DNA of 64,000 nucleotides from Catenaria anguillulae PL171 (GCA_002102555.1 MCFL01000098.1:18973-82972); one strand, 5' to 3'. Counted from the stretch's first letter, positions 12,487-22,886 are shown. A program made the numbers and translations. Notes: generated by a model from the letters alone, not told the origin.

Positions 12487-13541
12487 GGGGGCGAATCCTG
12501 TGCTTGTGTCGGCGACGGGTGGTGATGTTGCGGGTAGCATGCTGGTGCAGTCGATGGCCCAGCTTGGGTTGGCGACGCATGGCGTGATTCAGGCGTGTGA
12601 TGCTCGCACGGCAGTGTATTCGGCATTGCACACGGGTCAAGGCGAGCTGGTGACTGCGGTTGCCGACATGGATATCCTCAAGTCGCAAGTGACGGCTGAT
12701 CGTGCGTGCAAGCTTGTTTCTGAGAGCCGTGCGTCACTTGTTGTGGTGGATGGCAACGTGGATGACAAGGTGTTTGGTGCCGTTGTGGACGCATGTGCAA
12801 CGTCCAAGGTTCCAGCGCCTGTGATTTTCGAGCCGACATCGATTCCGAAATCGACGGCGATGCCGTGGCTGCGAGGTGGGGTGACTTATGCGACGCCGAA
12901 TACGGCCGAACTGGAGGCGATGGCGAATGCGTGGCGGGAGGCGCACAATCGGGCGTGGCCCGAGCATGTCAATGACGCGCTTGTGCAAGAGATTCCGATT
13001 GAGGGTGTCAAGTCAGCGACGCAGGCGCGGCGGGCGACAATAACGAAGACGGTGGCATGGGGGTTCCCGAGCTGATTGATTCGGTCATGGGCTCGGCGCT
13101 GGTTGTTACGGATCGGATTCCACGGTTGCTCATCAAGTGTGGGGCCCAAGGTGTTGTGTACATTGAGCGGTTGACGCGGGATTTCCGCGAGCCCAAGGCG
13201 AGCTGGTCGATGGCGGGTGAGTTGAAGCCTTTGTTGCGCACGCGTCGTGGGCGTGGGCAGGCGCGTTCAAGGCGCTGGCGTCGGATGCCATGTATGTGGT
13301 TGGGTGGAGCCGGCCGCAAAAGGGGGGTGTCAAGGTGAAGAATGTGACTGGCGCTGGGGATACGCTTGTTGGTGTGTTTGTTGGTGGGTTGAGCGAGCAC
13401 GGGTGCGAGCTGGGACAGGTGCCAGCGATTGTGGCAAGTGCGAGGCGCGCAGCGGAACGGACGGTTGAGAGTGACTTGGCCGTGAGCGAGGAGTTGGGGC
13501 CAGATGTGTTTACAGGCGGCGCTGAGGAGGAGTCATCTTGA
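12487..13541 (+). pseudogene. Truncated, frameshifted copy of the pseudouridine kinase (PfkB) domain
   Basis: Nearly identical to the 3' end of the intact bifunctional gene at 24455-26911 (opposite strand), starting abruptly inside the kinase domain at ANPVLVSATGGDVAGSM. The pseudouridine-5'-phosphate glycosidase half and the first part of the kinase domain are missing, so there is no native start. Two single-base deletions relative to the right copy break the frame, near 13030 (GCGGCGG shortened) and near 13229 (TTTT to TTT). The GAGDTLVGVF catalytic loop and the C terminus remain, ending at the TGA at 13539-13541. A non-functional by-product of the inverted duplication is the simplest reading; the indels could also be sequence errors. 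Confidence 0.9.
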
Positions 13542-14092
13542 GTGTGTGAGTGACAGTGGCTGGGAAAAAAAAAAGAATTGTGGTTGTTGTTGTTGAGAGA
13601 CGGTTTCGATTGTGGCTCACATCGACAGGCTGCAGCACCTGTCTCACTTGACCACAGCATGGAATACCTAGCGAATAAAAACAGGGCAATCGAGTCTTTC
13701 ACGGTTGACTTTCCGACGCAATGGGACTGATACAGACGACGTGAGGCGGACGGGGATGTTTGCCATTGATATTCGGCTCGTTCTCGCACAACGGATCATG
13801 AAAAATCGGTAACGGCAGCCGCGATTCATCCACCGAACAGGTGAGTCTCGCTGTGTTCGCATCAAGCATACAATGTTATCACACTATCACACTCTGCTCG
13901 CTTTTGTGCGAACCATTTCTGGCGGTTCTTGATTGATGGGCTGTCGGCTGGATTGCGTCTAGCAGTGAGTAAGCGAGCGAGCGAGCCGATCAGAGCAGAA
14001 TAGAGTGTTTGTTGTTTAGAGAGTGTTTGTTGTTTAGGTATCCGTCGACATACTAAATACTTGTTGATGGGAGACGATCACTGGCATAACAA
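13542..14092. other. Spacer between kinase remnant and tRNA cluster
   Basis: No gene seen. Contains a short A tract (about 13566) and a direct repeat of about 17 bp (AGAGTGTTTGTTGTTTA, twice near 14003-14036). Mirrored in the right arm. Confidence 0.6.
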
Positions 14093-14174
14093 GGTGTGAT
14101 GGCCGAGTGGTCTAAGGCGTAGGTCTCAAGTTCCTATGGAGCAATCCGCGTGGGTTCGAATCCCACTCGCACCA
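14093..14174 (+). tRNA. tRNA-Leu (CAA), left-arm copy
   Basis: 82 nt with a seven-pair acceptor (GGTGTGA/TCGCACC), D arm TGGCCGAGTGG, anticodon loop CTCAAGT (CAA), a long class II variable arm and T arm GTGGGTTCGAATCCCAC. No intron, although fungal tRNA-Leu(CAA) often has one. A T run (TTTTT) follows as Pol III terminator. Base pair 31-39 is a T-T mismatch. Confidence 0.93.
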
Positions 14175-14341
14175 AACTGTTTTTGGTTCTTGTGTGTGTT
14201 TTTCTGAGGAAAGTCATGTTTTTTTTACCTTGCTGTCAGAGGTGCTCCCCACCCCCAACCAAGCCAAGCTGCAGGAGGTCCGCAAAAACAAGGGGTTGCT
14301 CGAAGCGCCAAAGTTCAGAGCAAGGGAATTGAAAAGCAAAA

Positions 14342-14413
14342 AGGTCCCGCCGAGGTTCGAACTCGGGTTACCGGATTCAAAGTCCGGGGTGATCACCACT
14401 ACACTACGGAACC
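14342..14413 (-). tRNA. tRNA-Gln (TTG), left-arm copy
   Basis: Acceptor GGTTCCG pairs with CGGGACC. Anticodon stem CCGGA/TCCGG with loop CTTTGAA gives anticodon TTG. T arm CCGAG-TTCGAAC-CTCGG. Opposite in orientation to the other four tRNA genes of the arm. Confidence 0.94.
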
Positions 14414-14574
14414 ACCTTCTTGAATACGACTGAGTGCAGTCTCTTTATATACTCATAGATTCCACTGGAAAGAAAGGCGAGCTCGCACGCCAGACAGAAT
14501 GCAGCGGCGAGAAGTAAGCAACAGCCTTTGTGTTTCATACAAGCGAAGTGCAGAAGAACAAAAGAAAAGGGGCT

Positions 14575-14765
14575 CGTTGGGAGGTGGAGGCCAAGTATCG
14601 ATCTCGAGACCTTGGGATAACCACAAAATTTGCCAAAGTTTGTTCCCGGCGACAGAGACAACAAGAAGAAACAAAAAGGAAAGAAAAAAGGTTCCTGGAG
14701 CGAGTTTCGGCGTTGCAGGCAAGGATCGATCTACGGGCCTCGGGATAACCGCAAAACTGTTCCAA
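14575..14765. repeat. Two related tRNA-like fragments within the tRNA cluster
   Basis: On the minus strand two segments about 120 bp apart share GGTTATCCC(A/G)AGG followed by (T/C)-rich sequence and GATCGAT, each flanked by T-rich runs. They resemble 3' halves of tRNA genes (variable loop plus box B-like GATCGATNC) but I cannot fold either into a full cloverleaf. They may be decayed tRNA copies or a small Pol III-derived repeat. Also present in the right arm (about 23230-23420). Confidence 0.4.
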
Positions 14766-14812
14766 ATGTGTTCTGGCGGAACATGTAAAGAATTGGGGAT
14801 TTGCAGCCAACA

Positions 14813-14884
14813 GGGGTTATAGCTCAGTGGTAGAGCAATCGACTGCAGATCGATAGGTCGCCGGTTCAACTCCGGCTGGCCCCT
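14813..14884 (+). tRNA. tRNA-Cys (GCA), left-arm copy
   Basis: Acceptor GGGGTTA/TGGCCCC, D arm AGCTCAGTGGTAGAGC, anticodon stem-loop TCGA-CTGCAGA-TCGA (GCA), T arm CCGG-TTCAACT-CCGG. Confidence 0.94.
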
Positions 14885-15034
14885 TGACGAGGAGAAACAT
14901 CAGTTCTTTTTGGTTTGGTCCTTGGAATGCGTTTTGCTCGCGGAAGGCGCCGATAGCTGATTTGGTGGCCACGGACAAACCTTGCTTTGGTGGACTTGGT
15001 GTGTTGGCGCGTGGCTTGAGACAAATGCACAGCT

Positions 15035-15107
15035 GGGGGTTTAGCTCAGATGGTAGAGCGCGCGCTTCGCATGCGTGAGGCCAGGGGTTCGATTCCCCTA
15101 ACCTCCA
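15035..15107 (+). tRNA. tRNA-Ala (CGC), left-arm copy
   Basis: Acceptor GGGGGTT/AACCTCC (one G-T pair), D arm AGCTCAGATGGTAGAGC, anticodon loop TTCGCAT (CGC), T arm AGGGGTTCGATTCCCCT. Confidence 0.93.
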
Positions 15108-15439
15108 ACCTAAGCTGATGTATTCTTTTTTTGTGTCGCATTGCATTTTGATCGATGTCTGTGCCAACGGTCTTTTTTTTGTATTTTTATATTTTTTGCG
15201 TGGCCAGATCAACCATGTCTGCCTGCAGCTTGATTACATCCATTTGCATTGCCATACATGCTTCCCTGACCCCCCCCATGGTCGCCCACTTTACGACTGA
15301 AGGGAAACAGGGGCAACGGGGGCGATGCCGCCCAGAATCGAACACCGGCCCGACGGAAGATGACATTTTTTCCCAAAACATTTTGGCCAAAATGAGCAAG
15401 GAGTATGCGGTGGCGAATTCTCGGCACCTCAAACAACAA

Positions 15440-15512
15440 GGTCCCGTGGCCCAATGGCTAAGGCGCCTGACTACGGATCAGGAGATCGGAGGTTCGAATC
15501 CTCCCGGGATCG
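15440..15512 (+). tRNA. tRNA-Arg (ACG), left-arm copy
   Basis: Acceptor GGTCCCG/CGGGATC, anticodon stem CCTGA/TCAGG with loop CTACGGA (ACG, read as ICG after deamination), T arm GGAGGTTCGAATCCTCC. Confidence 0.94.
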
Positions 15513-15584
15513 GCTTCAGGCCGAATTGCCTTTTTGTGGTTTCTTGTTTCGGTACATGGTGTTAATACACGAGACGACAAGGTC

Positions 15585-15611
15585 TTTTTTTTTTTTTTTT
15601 TTTTTTTTTTT
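15585..15611. repeat. 27-nt poly-T tract, left arm
   Basis: Uninterrupted T run. The matching A run in the right arm is at 22382-22408 and is also 27 nt, striking for such an unstable sequence. Confidence 0.9.
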
Positions 15612-15612
15612 G

Positions 15613-16302
15613 AAGTCTTGTCATGCATTTCCTGGTGGGACAGACGGCGGATTTCCAGTCATCAGACGAGGTTGATAATGATGACGATGAAGCCTTTATG
15701 TACTCATGTCAGCACCAACATGATCAACGCACTCATGGCACTCCACAGGCGTCGTTTGTGGACCAGGACACACCAGCAAAGAACGCACCCGCATGCGCAC
15801 GACAGCAACCCTGCTGCTGCCACTGTCTCGGCATACCATGTACACACCACCACTGCCAGCAGTACACCCGCACCGCACCGCACCGCACCGCACTGCACAG
15901 CCGGCCGGCCGGCCCATGGTTACGCTGCCACCCTCAATTGGCGAGTGATCCACGCAGAAAGCCGCTGCCCTCATGCAAAGTTTGCCAACGACCTCAAGTA
16001 CTCGTCTGCGACCGTGCACCAAATCACAACCGTGATCGGTATATCGCCCTCAATAATGCCGCCGTACGTTTACGTACGGGTCCTCGACCGACCGCACTCA
16101 CTCCCACCGCTTCTTGCAACACATCGTCCCGCTCCTCATCGAAGGCAAACCGTGACAACGTTGGCCCGTCATCCGACAGCGCAGGCCACACACCGCCACC
16201 GTAAGCACAGCACACATGGAAGGGGATGATGCCAACGACAAACAATCTGGTCATTATGTATATGTCGTTTGCTTGCTTGCTTGCTTGCTTGCTTGAACCG
16301 TA
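15613..16302. other. Arm segment with coding-like but unresolved frames
   Basis: Long open stretches exist in two plus frames (15534-16229, 15623-16204) but none is convincing: His/Pro/Thr-rich and in different frames. A (GCTT)n microsatellite lies at 16271-16295 and a palindromic TACGTTTACGTA near 16066. A short segment with the frame THSHRFLQHIVPLLIEGKP (16095-16152) looks coding and may be an exon of the frame that continues into the spacer. I could not join it. Confidence 0.35.
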
Positions 16303-17244
16303 TTGCCGCCTATACCTCACCCGCCTTGTCATTCTGCGTTCAGTCCAACAAGTTTGACCGCGTCACGGTTGCAAAGCGCGGGCAAATTTGACAAGAGCCG
16401 CGGCAACGGCATGGAGTATGTACTCGCGCACGGCATGCATCATGCATGGGGACGGGCGGCCTTGTCAACATGTTGGCTCCGGCTGCCGCCGCTCCCGTTC
16501 CAGCCAGGAAAACAACCCATCAGCACCAACCATGAAGCTGCACGTGTGGGGCAACCGCGCGCCAAGCGCCGTACGGCCGACGGCTCGTCGCCGCCGTTGG
16601 AATACCATGAAGCGGTCGAGCGAAGCAGGCAACAGCTTCGCGCGTCCATGTTTCAAACCCTCGGCGTGACCCCGCCAAACAATCCGTTCCCGAGCATCTT
16701 GGCGTCCACGCCGACTGAACCGACCCTCTCGCGCAGAGCAACCCGCGAGACTTCCACGGCTCCTGCGGCTTCTGCGGCTCCCGCGCCCTCGACCATCTCG
16801 GCATTCTTTGCGGCCCAGGAAGATATACCATTGTCGGGCGAGGATGGCGGCGAGGTGATGGCATTGACGTCGAGCGAGGAGGATGACACGACACCGACAA
16901 CCGCTCGCGTGGCAGGCATGTTGTTGGCGCCTGGCGCATTGGGCATTGGAGCCAGTGGCGGTGGGATCCTGGACGCATCCATGTCCTAGGAGTCCGAGGA
17001 AATTGGAGGTGCAAACGCGAGCGCGGGTGGTTCATCAAGCAACATTGCAGCGGCTGAATCTATCCGTACCTTACTGGGCGGCGGGTTAGCCAGTCAGGTT
17101 GCGTCACGCGGCCGTGCAAAGCGTCGGCGTAACCCTTCCGCGGAGGCCAACGAGAAAGCAGGTGGTAGCGATGTAGACGAGTTTGGCGGCATGTACGAGA
17201 TTGGTGGTGTGCAGTCAGAGACTTCTCGCCGCAGGTTGGCGTGA
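16303..17244 (+). pseudogene. Unidentified reading frame crossing left arm/spacer border, interrupted by in-frame TAG
   Basis: Not recognised. One frame runs from the arm (NHEAARVGQPRAKRRTADGSS) across the border at 16591 into spacer-specific sequence (PPLEYHEAVERSRQQLRASM, NNPFPSILAS, then Ala/Ser/Thr-rich) to a TAG at 16987-16989. The same frame stays coding-like after it (ESEEIGGANAS, SQVASRGRAKRRRNPSAEAN with a basic NLS-like patch, DVDEFGGMYEIGGVQSETSR) and ends at the TGA at 17242-17244. CAG to TAG would be a single change. No start was found; upstream exons should lie in the arm. It is either a decayed gene or a gene with one premature stop. Confidence 0.45.
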
Positions 17245-17262
17245 GTACGTGATGAGGCGGGC

Positions 17263-17560
17263 ATGCTGGTTGGTCGTTGGCGGTCGAGTTTGGGTCCTGT
17301 ACGGCGAGCGCATCATGGGTGCGGGAAGGAAACCGTTGCCCTTGAAGCGTGGATATGCTGGTGGTGGTCGAGTTTGCGTCGTGTGTGTGTGGCGAGAGTC
17401 TCGTGGGTGGTCGAGGTTGGGTCGTGTGTGGCGAGCGCATCATGGGTGCGGGAAGAAAACCGTTGCCCGTGAAGCGTGGGTATGCTGGCTGGTTGGTGGC
17501 GGTCGAGTTTGGCTCGCATGTGGCGAGCGTCTCGCGGGCGCGGGAAGATAACCGTTGTCT
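17263..17560. repeat. Three imperfect tandem repeats (80-130 bp)
   Basis: Units start near 17263, 17353 and 17481. Each carries TATGCTGG or ATGCTGG, then GGTCGAG(T/G)TTGG, GGCGAGCG(C/T)..., and GCGGGAAGA/GGAAACCGTTG. The middle unit has an internal duplication of the GTCGAG box. It lies just downstream of the TGA at 17242. Confidence 0.75.
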
Positions 17561-18709
17561 GTTTTTGAACTGCCTCCTACAATTACACTGTACCATGGAT
17601 GGATGAGACGCAGATGCGGTTATCTTTTAAAATAAATTCCTGTTTCATTGTCGTTTTTGCTCCTCATCGGTGGATCCACAATTGGGCGCGCAATTGAGCC
17701 ATTTCGTCCAGGCGTTCGGTCTCATGCTCAGGTATACAGAGCATTTTGGATACTGTCCGTCGGTCTGGGAATAGGCCACCACAGACGCGGCAAAACTCGC
17801 ATGAGAATCGGCTCCTCGGCATCACTTCGTGGAGCCATTGACCGCATGTGGACTGTCTCCTGCGAGCCCGCCCATCCATCCACTACATTATTGTTGATGC
17901 GAGCGGGTGGGACGGATGTGTCCGCGCAGAGTTTCACGATTTAGAGTTAGCTGAATAGTCGGTTGGAGAGTAACTAAGAGGATGTACGCTCACGATGATT
18001 CAGGAAGACCAATGTGAAGAATGGACGGTGTCGTCATGCTTTCTTGGATTGACATCGCATGTGCGCATTCACAGGTCGCTGTACGAAGGAGATACAACTT
18101 GACTCATTTCCTTCGACGGCTACCGAGCCTCGACATCCGCAGCCAGTGTACCGAATAGTATTCCGGTATCATTTCCCCATATATATCTTTGAGTTACACC
18201 TCTGTGGATTGTGTTCGCACTTTGACTCGCGTCTGTTGTCATGTTTGCTTGACCATCTTCGTTGCAGCAACGCATTTCTTTCATTCTCCTGGCAGCAACT
18301 TGGATTGCTTGCATGCGACATGGACATCACGTCATTTACGACTAAGTGCATTGTACTGGACGTTCAGAAACTGTTTAATCCGAGCGCCTGCTTTCCTGCC
18401 TGCAAACGAGAATTTCTTCGGTCAGTCACCAATACGACGCATGTGTACATCGATGTTCGCATGGTCCTCATGTCATCCACGACGTAATACATTACACTGC
18501 ACATGTAGAAACTGTTGCCCTCGTATTCCATGAAGGTAGAAACCGAGCCTCGCATGTCAATGCACGACATACCGACACAGAAAGAGGAATACGTCCAAAA
18601 GTTATATATTCTCCAAGAGAAAACAAACAAAAAAAGCAGGAGCCAAGGAAGAAAACAACACTACTCAATGCAAACTTGCGCCGACAAACAAATGAGCACA
18701 ATGACATGC
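17561..18709. other. Spacer non-coding stretch
   Basis: No gene supported. A minus-strand ORF at 17664-17879 has a Cys-rich FSCEFCRVCGG segment that looks slightly like a zinc-finger fragment but has no neighbours to join. The rest is AT-richer with no RNA gene. Confidence 0.45.
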
Positions 18710-21690
18710 TCACACCGTAGCATTCTGCTCCAAATGCTGCCCATAAATCACCTTCGCGGCAGTTTGCAGCTGCTTGTCGGTCAACGCCAACTCCTTCTTA
18801 TTCTTGCGCCATTCGTCCGCGACGGTTGTAATACCAACCGACCGCATCTTGCCCTGGGCGGCGACACTGTCCACGTCCATGCCATACACGTCCTTGACGA
18901 ACGGCGCAAAGAAGGCCTCCGTCACGTCCGCGCTGTACGGCATTGGCGTCTGCTCGAGGGTCTGAAAGTACGCGATTGCGTACGACAGGTTCCGGTCCGC
19001 GGCAACGGCCTTTGGCACGTTTTTCTGATGCCGCTTGCACACGGGAGCGCACGTGGCAGCAGGCGCGCCAAACTTGCAGCCGAAAACAAAGAGCGACGGC
19101 ACGTGGATAAGGTGGACACCTTTCGTATCGTCCAGCGTGGGCAACGTTGATGACGCTGGCGCGGGTGCCGGTGTGGGCGGTTGCGGCGGAGCAAGCATGG
19201 TGAGACACGACAGCGGCACTTGGCGCACTGTTTCTTGCACCACACCAGACAAACCCGGCAACGACTGAGGAGGGGAGAGCACGTATTCGATTGTTAGAAC
19301 CGCGAGCAGAGGAATGGGAGAGTGACACTTACAAGACATTGTGTACCGTTTGCGTGATCACCGTTGCCATTTGGCCGGTGCCCTGGGCCGTCGACGAGCC
19401 GGCCGACAAACGAAAACCAAAGCCGATTCCAGCAGGCAAACCCGACCCTTCCGTCGCAGGTGCAAGTCGCATTCCTGCCTCGCCGCCAAGCTACTCCCAC
19501 TGGCGACCCGTCTCATCCTCCCGTGTCGCGCTGGCGCCAGTAACACCACCCACACCCAACATGCCCGCCCCCGCCGTAGCCGAACTGCTCGACTGCACAG
19601 CACTCATACCCACTGACATGCCGCCTTCACCCGCGGTCGATGAAGACGCCGACGCTGAAACCATCGCCAACGACGACCGCTCTTGGTTCACGAATGGCAG
19701 AAGCGGCGCAATATGGTGGTCGATCGCATAAACCCGGGCCCGTCGCAGTTTGTGGCATTGGGGGCGGCGGCGGCGGCGGTTGGGACATGGCGAGGTTCAT
19801 GTGATGCACATGATTGAAAGTGAAGTGGTTACGCATCAGGTCAGGAATTTGGCGGCCGAGATCGTCCAAGGTGGGGATGCGCTCCGCCATGGACGCAACC
19901 TGCACGGCAATAGGGTCGATCTCGTCGCCGCTGGCTGTGCTTGCCACCGAGGTTGGCTAGAGGGGGTCGGCCGAGGTGGCGGACGTGGGCGAGTCAAGGC
20001 TGGGTGATGCCGACAACGTCGGGGACAAGTTGGTGAAGATGCCTTGGTGAAGGAATGCGGATGTGGACATGTGCATCGGCGACGACTCGTTCGCCGCCGT
20101 GGGTTGTTGTGCGGTTTGGCCGTGGGCTTCGGTCGGGAACCGCAAGTTTGAGCTTGCAGCCTTCATCATTGATGCATGGCCACGAGCCCGCAAGGCAGTC
20201 CATACCAGCTTGGCGTAACAGGGATCCATGGCGATTCTGCGGATGGTGTGAGAATTTTGAGAATAGAGAATAGTTCTTGGTGAGCACCGATGATGCTCTG
20301 AGCGACAAGTCTTGTGCAGCGTGGGACGAGAGCGCTTCGTCGAATGTTGAGACGCGATTGGTCGGTGTAACAAACGACGAGAGACGTGGAGACGTGCTTC
20401 CAGAGAAGAGAAGGGCGAAGCGTACGAGGAAGAAGAAGCCAGACTTTTCACCCATGCCGGTCGGAAGCTCCATGGAAATGTTTCCGGCCTTGAGCGCTTT
20501 GAAATCCTCACGGATTTGTTTTTGCATCCTGGCAGTGGATTTGCCGTACATCCTGCGACCGGCGTACTCGGCAGCGTAGTTGCCTGCAGTCTGGATCAGA
20601 CCCAGGTCGCTGCTGCGTGACTGTGAGTACATGGAAGGCAGGCAGCGGTGTGTGTCAGCGGTGGCGTCTGTGGGAGGAAGCAGGCCGGGCAGAAACATGT
20701 GTACTTACCTTCGTGCGGTCGGCCTTGGCGTCCAAACCCTCGTCCTCTTCCAATTCTGAATCCAGCCCGGCGACCGTCCCTGCGTCCTCGCCGCGTAAGA
20801 TCTCGACGGGCGGAATCCAGATCTCATTTGGCTGGACTAAGCGCCTGCTGGTCGAAGCGCCTGGAGCGGCTGAGGCCGCTGTACCTGCCGCTGTACAAGC
20901 AGCGGAGGGGGCCGCTGAGCCTGCTGCAGAGGACTGTTTGCCCTTGCCGCGATTGCCGGTACCGCGTTTGGCTTTGGGGGCAGTGGCGAGAGGTGGGGTC
21001 GGCGCGGCAGATTCGGACGCATTGGCGACGGCATCGGCGGCAACGTCTGTGTTCGAAGTGCGGTTGACACTGGCAGCCCTTATGCTGCCGGTCGAATTTG
21101 GAGTGGAGATCGGTTTGGGGTGGTCGCGACCCGTACTCGACGCGCAACCTGGAATGGACAAAAGAGTCAGACACGGCAGGCAGATTCACGGGCGTTGAGA
21201 AACAAAGAAAACAGACTGCTCATTGGCCTCGGTGACTCTGTGTGTGTTGCGCTTGCACATGTCCTTCGAGTCTGGCCTGGTGCTTGGTGTTGAGCGTCGC
21301 GTACGTCTTGTCAGCTTCGTGCAGCAAGATTGCCCGTTCGTCTGCTTGAAACCCAACTGGATGCTTGGGCCCGGGCTCGTTCCACGCAGGCCAAATGAAC
21401 TGCGACGAGCCGTCGGCCGTACGGCGCTTGGCGCGCGGTTGCCCCACACGTGCAGCTTCATGGTTGGTGCTGATGGGTTGTTTTCCTGGCTGGAACGGGA
21501 GCGGCGGCAGCCGGAGCCAACATGTTGACAAGGCCGCCCGTCCCCATGCATGATGCATGCCGTGCGCGAGTACATACTCCATGCCGTTGCCGCGGCTCTT
21601 GTCAAATTTGCCCGCGCTTTGCAACCGTGACGCGGTCAAACTTGTTGGACTGAACGCAGAATGACAAGGCGGGTGAGGTATAGGCGGCAA
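18710..21690 (-). pseudogene. Unidentified multi-exon gene filling the spacer, interrupted by in-frame TAG codons and a frameshift
   Basis: Not recognised. From the right-arm border the frame TADGSSQFIWPAWNEPGPKH continues through HEADKTYATLNTKHQARLEG. An intron follows, then an exon at about 20707-21150 (Ala/Pro/Lys-rich, VQPNEIWIPPVEILRGEDAG) with a clean GTAAGT donor. Then come SDLGLIQTAGNYAAEYAGRR and MYGKSTARMQKQIREDFKAL, an intron, and MDPCYAKLVWTALRARGHAS. A TAG at 19957-19959 interrupts, and the frame resumes with DEIDPIAVQVASMAERIPTL and a Pro7 run. A 1-bp shift near 19735 leads to YAIDHHIAPLLPFVNQERSS. A second TAG sits at 19491-19493, after which LGGEAGMRLAPATEGSGLPA and MATVITQTVHNVL continue. 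A GTAAGT intron (19270-19337) joins the last exon, with SLFVFGCKFGAPAATCAPVC and LTDKQLQTAAKVIYGQHLEQ, ending at 18710. Either decayed or affected by sequence errors. Confidence 0.45.
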
Positions 21691-22381
21691 TACGGTTCAA
21701 GCAAGCAAGCAAGCAAGCAAGCAAACGACATATACATAATGACCAGATTGTTTGTCGTTGGCATCATCCCCTTCCATGTGTGCTGTGCTTACGGTGGCGG
21801 TGTGTGGCCTGCGCTGTCGGATGACGGGCCAACGTTGTCACGGTTTGCCTTCGATGAGGAGCGGGACGATGTGTTGCAAGAAGCGGTGGGAGTGAGTGCG
21901 GTCGGTCGAGGACCCGTACGTAAACGTACGGCGGCATTATTGAGGGCGATATACCGATCACGGTTGTGATTTGGTGCACGGTCGCAGACGAGTACTTGAG
22001 GTCGTTGGCAAACTTTGCATGAGGGCAGCGGCTTTCTGCGTGGATCACTCGCCAATTGAGGGTGGCAGCGTAACCATGGGCCGGCCGGCCGGCTGTGCAG
22101 TGCGGTGCGGTGCGGTGCGGTGCGGGTGTACTGCTGGCAGTGGTGGTGTGTACATGGTATGCCGAGACAGTGGCAGCAGCAGGGTTGCTGTCGTGCGCAT
22201 GCGGGTGCGTTCTTTGCTGGTGTGTCCTGGTCCACAAACGACGCCTGTGGAGTGCCATGAGTGCGTTGATCATGTTGGTGCTGACATGAGTACATAAAGG
22301 CTTCATCGTCATCATTATCAACCTCGTCTGATGACTGGAAATCCGCCGTCTGTCCCACCAGGAAATGCATGACAAGACTTC

Positions 22382-22408
22382 AAAAAAAAAAAAAAAAAAA
22401 AAAAAAAA
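22382..22408. repeat. 27-nt poly-A tract, right arm
   Basis: Mirror of the T tract at 15585-15611, with equal length. Confidence 0.9.
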
Positions 22409-22480
22409 GACCTTGTCGTCTCGTGTATTAACACCATGTACCGAAACAAGAAACCACAAAAAGGCAATTCGGCCTGAAGC

Positions 22481-22553
22481 CGATCCCGGGAGGATTCGAA
22501 CCTCCGATCTCCTGATCCGTAGTCAGGCGCCTTAGCCATTGGGCCACGGGACC
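22481..22553 (-). tRNA. tRNA-Arg (ACG), right-arm copy
   Basis: Same sequence as the left-arm gene at 15440-15512, in opposite orientation; intact acceptor, anticodon and T stems. Confidence 0.94.
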
Positions 22554-22886
22554 TTGTTGTTTGAGGTGCCGAGAATTCGCCACCGCATACTCCTTGCTCA
22601 TTTTGGCCAAAATGTTTTGGGAAAAAATGTCATCTTCCGTCGGGCCGGTGTTCGATTCTGGGCGGCATCGCCCCCGTTGCCCCTGTTTCCCTTCAGTCGT
22701 AAAGTGGGCGACCATGGGGGGGGGTCAGGGAAGCATGTATGGCAATGCAAATGGATGTAATCAAGCTGCAGGCAGACATGGTTGATCTGGCCACGCAAAA
22801 AATATAAAAATACAAAAAAAAGACCGTTGGCACAGACATCGATCAAAATGCAATGCGACACAAAAAAAGAATACATCAGCTTAGGT

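Larger units (their letters stand above)
12487..16591. repeat. Left arm of a 4.1-kb inverted repeat
   Basis: The sequence is the reverse complement of 21402-25511. The match begins at a GGGGGCGAATCC run (12487) and ends at ...GACGGCTCGTCGC (16591). Differences I could find by eye are single-base length changes in homopolymers or short repeats: GCGGC run near 13030, T run near 13229, A run near 13566, T run near 14218, and a C run near 15270. Even a 27-nt T tract is the same length in both arms. The arm carries a truncated kinase copy, five tRNA genes and the 5' part of an unidentified reading frame that crosses into the spacer. Confidence 0.95.

Noticed and set aside
15320-15352. Sixth tRNA in the arm (CCCAGAATCGAACACCGG, minus strand T-arm-like)
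   Set aside because: Only a box B-like hairpin; no matching acceptor, D arm or anticodon stem upstream.
17664-17879. Zinc-finger-like fragment (FSCEFCRVCGG)
   Set aside because: Cys spacing does not make a full finger and the flanks are non-coding.
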